Assembly (NCBI GenBank): GCA_016271365.2
Contig: CM028136.1
Location: 466,858,001-466,922,000 of the forward strand
DNA: 64,000 nt
Reading direction: 5' to 3'
From: Neoceratodus forsteri
Lineage: Eukaryota > Chordata > Ceratodontiformes > Ceratodontidae
Positions 62,077 through 64,000 of the stretch are shown here, in pieces; within the stretch, counting starts at the first letter, position 1; every line of letters starts with the position of its first letter. The notes beneath the pieces are model-generated. The model made no database searches. It was not told the DNA's origin and worked only from the letters and a program-made list of their open reading frames with translations. The position numbers were made by a program, and so were the translations under genes.

Positions 62077-63210
62077 TTATCGCATCCCTGCTTCCACCAA
62101 CCCCTCCTTCCTTATCCTTACTATGTGGTCCTTACAGCTCCTTTTCTCCCTGATGTACCTAAAGAAGTCCTTCTCCCCCTTCTTAATGTCTTGTGCCAGC
62201 CTGAGTTCTGTAGATGCTTTGGCTCCCCTTACTGCCCTTGTCACCTCCTTCGATTCTGTCAAGTACTCCTCCCTGTCCTCCCCCTCCCTGTTTTCTTGTA
62301 CTTCCTAAAGGCAGCTCTTTTTCTCCTTAACTTTTCCATGACCTCCTTGCTCAACCAGCTCAGTTTCTTAGCCCTAGCCTTCTTGCTCTGGGCCTTGCAG
62401 CAGGTTTTGGTTGCCTCCACTATCCCCAGCTTTATGAGCTCCCACCTCTGGTTAGTGTTCATACTAGATTGAATTCTGGCCAGGCACCCTTTTACCACTT
62501 CCCCCATCCTCCCAAAGTCGGCCCTCCTGAAGTCTAGCACTCTTGTGCCCGATTCCACTCCTTCCTTGCCCATATCCAATGTGAGCCATACTGAGTGGCG
62601 GTCACTCCTGACAGCGGTTTCTCCACTGTAAGTTCTCACAAAGTCCCATTTTAGACACAAGGTCAAGGGTATTTCCTAACCTGGTTGGTTCACTGACCAT
62701 TTGCAGCAGGAAGCTGTCCTGGAAGGCATCCAGCAGTACCTGCTCCCTTCTGTTCCTGGTTGTTGGGGTACTCCAGTCCACTCCTGGCATGTTGAAGTCC
62801 CCCACAATCACCACACTACCCTTCTTGCAGGTCCTCCTGATCTGTTCTGCTAGTTCCCTGTCTAACTCCTCCATCTGAGATGGTGGCCTGTACACCACTC
62901 CCATTCTAAGAATCCTATTCTTGGAACCCTGGATTTGCATCCAAAGTGACTCTATACTACCCTCCTCCCCTTCCTCCCGTACACACTTCAGTCCTTCCTT
63001 CACATATAGTGCCACACCCTCCTTTCCCAATCACCCTGTCCCTACAAAATAACCTGTACCCTGGTACAGACAGGTCCCAGTCATTGTATTGGGTGGCCCA
63101 TGTTTCTGTGATGGCTGCAATGTCCACCTCTCCCTCTGCCATGAGCACCTGTAACTCTGCAGTTTTCCTCCCAAGGCTCCTAGCATTAGGGTAACCACCT
63201 TCCACCCTCC
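62077..63210 (-). pseudogene. CR1 copy 7 endonuclease and linker
   Basis: Overlapping open pieces read VDIAAITETWATQYNDWDLS (63205-62957, catalytic ETW), GVALYVKEGLKCVREEG and VVIVGDFNMPGVDWSTP (63030-62602, the GDFN block), SDRHSVWLTLDMG and LDFRRADFGRMGEVVKGC (62666-62259), and VTRAVRGAKASTELRLAQDI (linker). The SDR/H block is present. Few frameshifts, so fairly young. Confidence 0.85.
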
Positions 63211-63366
63211 CCCATCCTGCCCTCCTTTACTAGCATCACCAATAGTACTTGCCATTTGTCCTTTGTCACTGTTATGGGAGTAGCTCATATGGTTCCCAGC
63301 CTGTGGTCTCTGCATATCTCTTGCCCAATTGCCACCCCCAATCCTAGTTTAAATTCCCAACTTCTT

Positions 63367-63990
63367 CTATGTACTCTCCATCCTCTGTTTCAACACTTTC
63401 TTTCCCTCCTCACTCAAATGTAGTCTGTCCTTGGCACAGACTACTGTCCTCCCAGGTCCCTCCCCACCCCCCAACAGCCCATACCCTTTAGCACAATACC
63501 AGGTTCTTAGCCATCTGTTAAATTCCTCTATTCTCAGCTTTCTTGTTGTGCTTGCCTTGGGCACTGGAAGTATCTCTGAAAACGTTACTGATCTTCCTGC
63601 CCCCTCACATAAATGTGCTAGTTCCTCAGACCTCCTCTGGACTATATCTACTGCCTTGTCAGCCAGATCGTTTGTCCCAAGATGTATAATTAAATGAGGC
63701 TTGTCCCTACCCCTTCTATCATATTTCAGAACAGATTGTCCCACCCTTTCTGCTGTCATTCCTGGCATGGCCTCCACCCAAATGCGACTCTGCCTCTCCC
63801 ACTTGCTACCCCACCTGACTCCTTTTAGTATTGAGTCCCCCAGCACTAAGATTCCACCACTCTTACTCCCTTCTTGCTTCCATTCATCTCCCTCTCCCAT
63901 TTCCAGCTCCTCTTCTTCCTCCTGCACATTATTTCCCCCTTTTGCCCCTGTTGCCCCTGTTGCAATTCTCCCAGCAGAACTTCCCCCCAC
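63367..63990 (-). CDS. CR1 copy 7 ORF1 esterase domain, 207-codon open frame
   Basis: An SGNH/GDSL-type esterase typical of CR1 ORF1. GDSI at residues 51-54 (nucleophile Ser53), a GTND block at 105-108 (Asn107), and DRLH at 188-191 (Asp188, His191). The catalytic triad is therefore complete. An acidic stretch (EEEEELEMGEGDE, 24-36) precedes the domain. The frame begins at an internal methionine close to the window edge; the full ORF1, with its zinc-binding head, probably extends past 64000. It ends just before ORF2. Confidence 0.85.
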   Translation of the reverse strand: MGGSSAGRIATGATGAKGGNNVQEEEEELEMGEGDEWKQEGSKSGGILVLGDSILKGVRWGSKWERQSRIWVEAMPGMTAERVGQSVLKYDRRGRDKPHLIIHLGTNDLADKAVDIVQRRSEELAHLCEGAGRSVTFSEILPVPKASTTRKLRIEEFNRWLRTWYCAKGYGLLGGGEGPGRTVVCAKDRLHLSEEGKKVLKQRMEST

Positions 63991-64000
63991 TCCAGTTTGG

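Larger units (their letters stand above)
60352..64000 (-). mobile_element. CR1 copy 7 (long, runs off the window)
   Basis: The tail is of the TATGTTCG type (inverted ACATACGAACATATG at 60352). ORF2 occupies about 63210-60430 and ORF1 starts upstream of 63367. It represents a third CR1 group with its own protein variants (GLGDLSYERRLRELNMCSLE). 3.65 kb are visible; the 5' end lies beyond 64000. Confidence 0.9.

Noticed and set aside
1..64000. CRISPR arrays, bacterial operons or plasmid features
   Set aside because: No spaced short palindromic repeats, no ribosome-binding-site-led gene arrays; all coding similarity is to eukaryotic retroelements.

Overview
The window reads as intergenic DNA from a large, transposon-dominated vertebrate genome. 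The evidence is CR1 and L2-type LINEs, MIR-like and tRNA-headed SINEs, Penelope-like (PLE) and Ty3/gypsy remnants, and a MITE with the TTAAAGGRR-type ends described in Xenopus. A caecilian-like amphibian or a lungfish would fit, but the species cannot be fixed from sequence alone. I found no exon, tRNA, rRNA or host gene I can defend. Every long reading frame with recognisable protein similarity belongs to a retroelement, and nearly all are broken.

Layout: 0-0.3 kb, end of an L2-type LINE; 0.45-0.6 kb, a tRNA-headed SINE; 1.1-2.9 kb, unassigned. 2.95-8.4 kb, one minus-strand L2-type LINE (L2-A) split by two CR1 copies. 8.9-9.9 kb, an AT-rich diverged tandem array. 9.87-14.59 kb, a non-coding element with split direct repeats in the order A1-body-B1-A2-B2, the terminal plan of Ngaro/PAT-type tyrosine-recombinase retrotransposons. 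15.6-22.7 kb, an AT-rich array split by a CR1, itself split by an L2-type LINE (L2-B). 23.3-26.6 kb, a dispersed repeat carrying a 2.5 kb insert made of a palindrome, a ~295-bp tandem array and a ~57-bp minisatellite. 27.4-30.4 kb, a PLE with RT and GIY-YIG domains, holding a MIR-like SINE. 31.1-35.2 kb, a nearly complete CR1 inserted in a second copy of the dispersed repeat. 36.2-37.1 kb, an L2-type fragment. 38.1-47.3 kb, a decayed minus-strand gypsy element cut by a SINE, CR1 pieces and two probable non-autonomous elements. 47.45-52.7 kb, a PLE-associated repeat split by L2-C, which holds a CR1 and a T2/Kolobok-like MITE. 53.5-55.9 kb, another LINE fragment and a truncated PLE. 56.3-58.4 kb, a GC-rich candidate with terminal inverted repeats. 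58.8-59.6 kb, gag-like remains. 60.35-64 kb, a CR1 with an open esterase ORF1 that runs off the window.

The elements can be dated relative to each other by nesting. Several boundaries are precise: target duplications GAAAG, ACTTTG and GAAACACTGG, and a perfect 20-bp inverted repeat at TTAA. Three CR1 groups are told apart by their 3' octamers. The most unusual items are the split-direct-repeat element without a recognisable RT or recombinase, and the 2.5 kb insert of three stacked repeat architectures. Calls rest on reading motifs; no alignment or database search was run.
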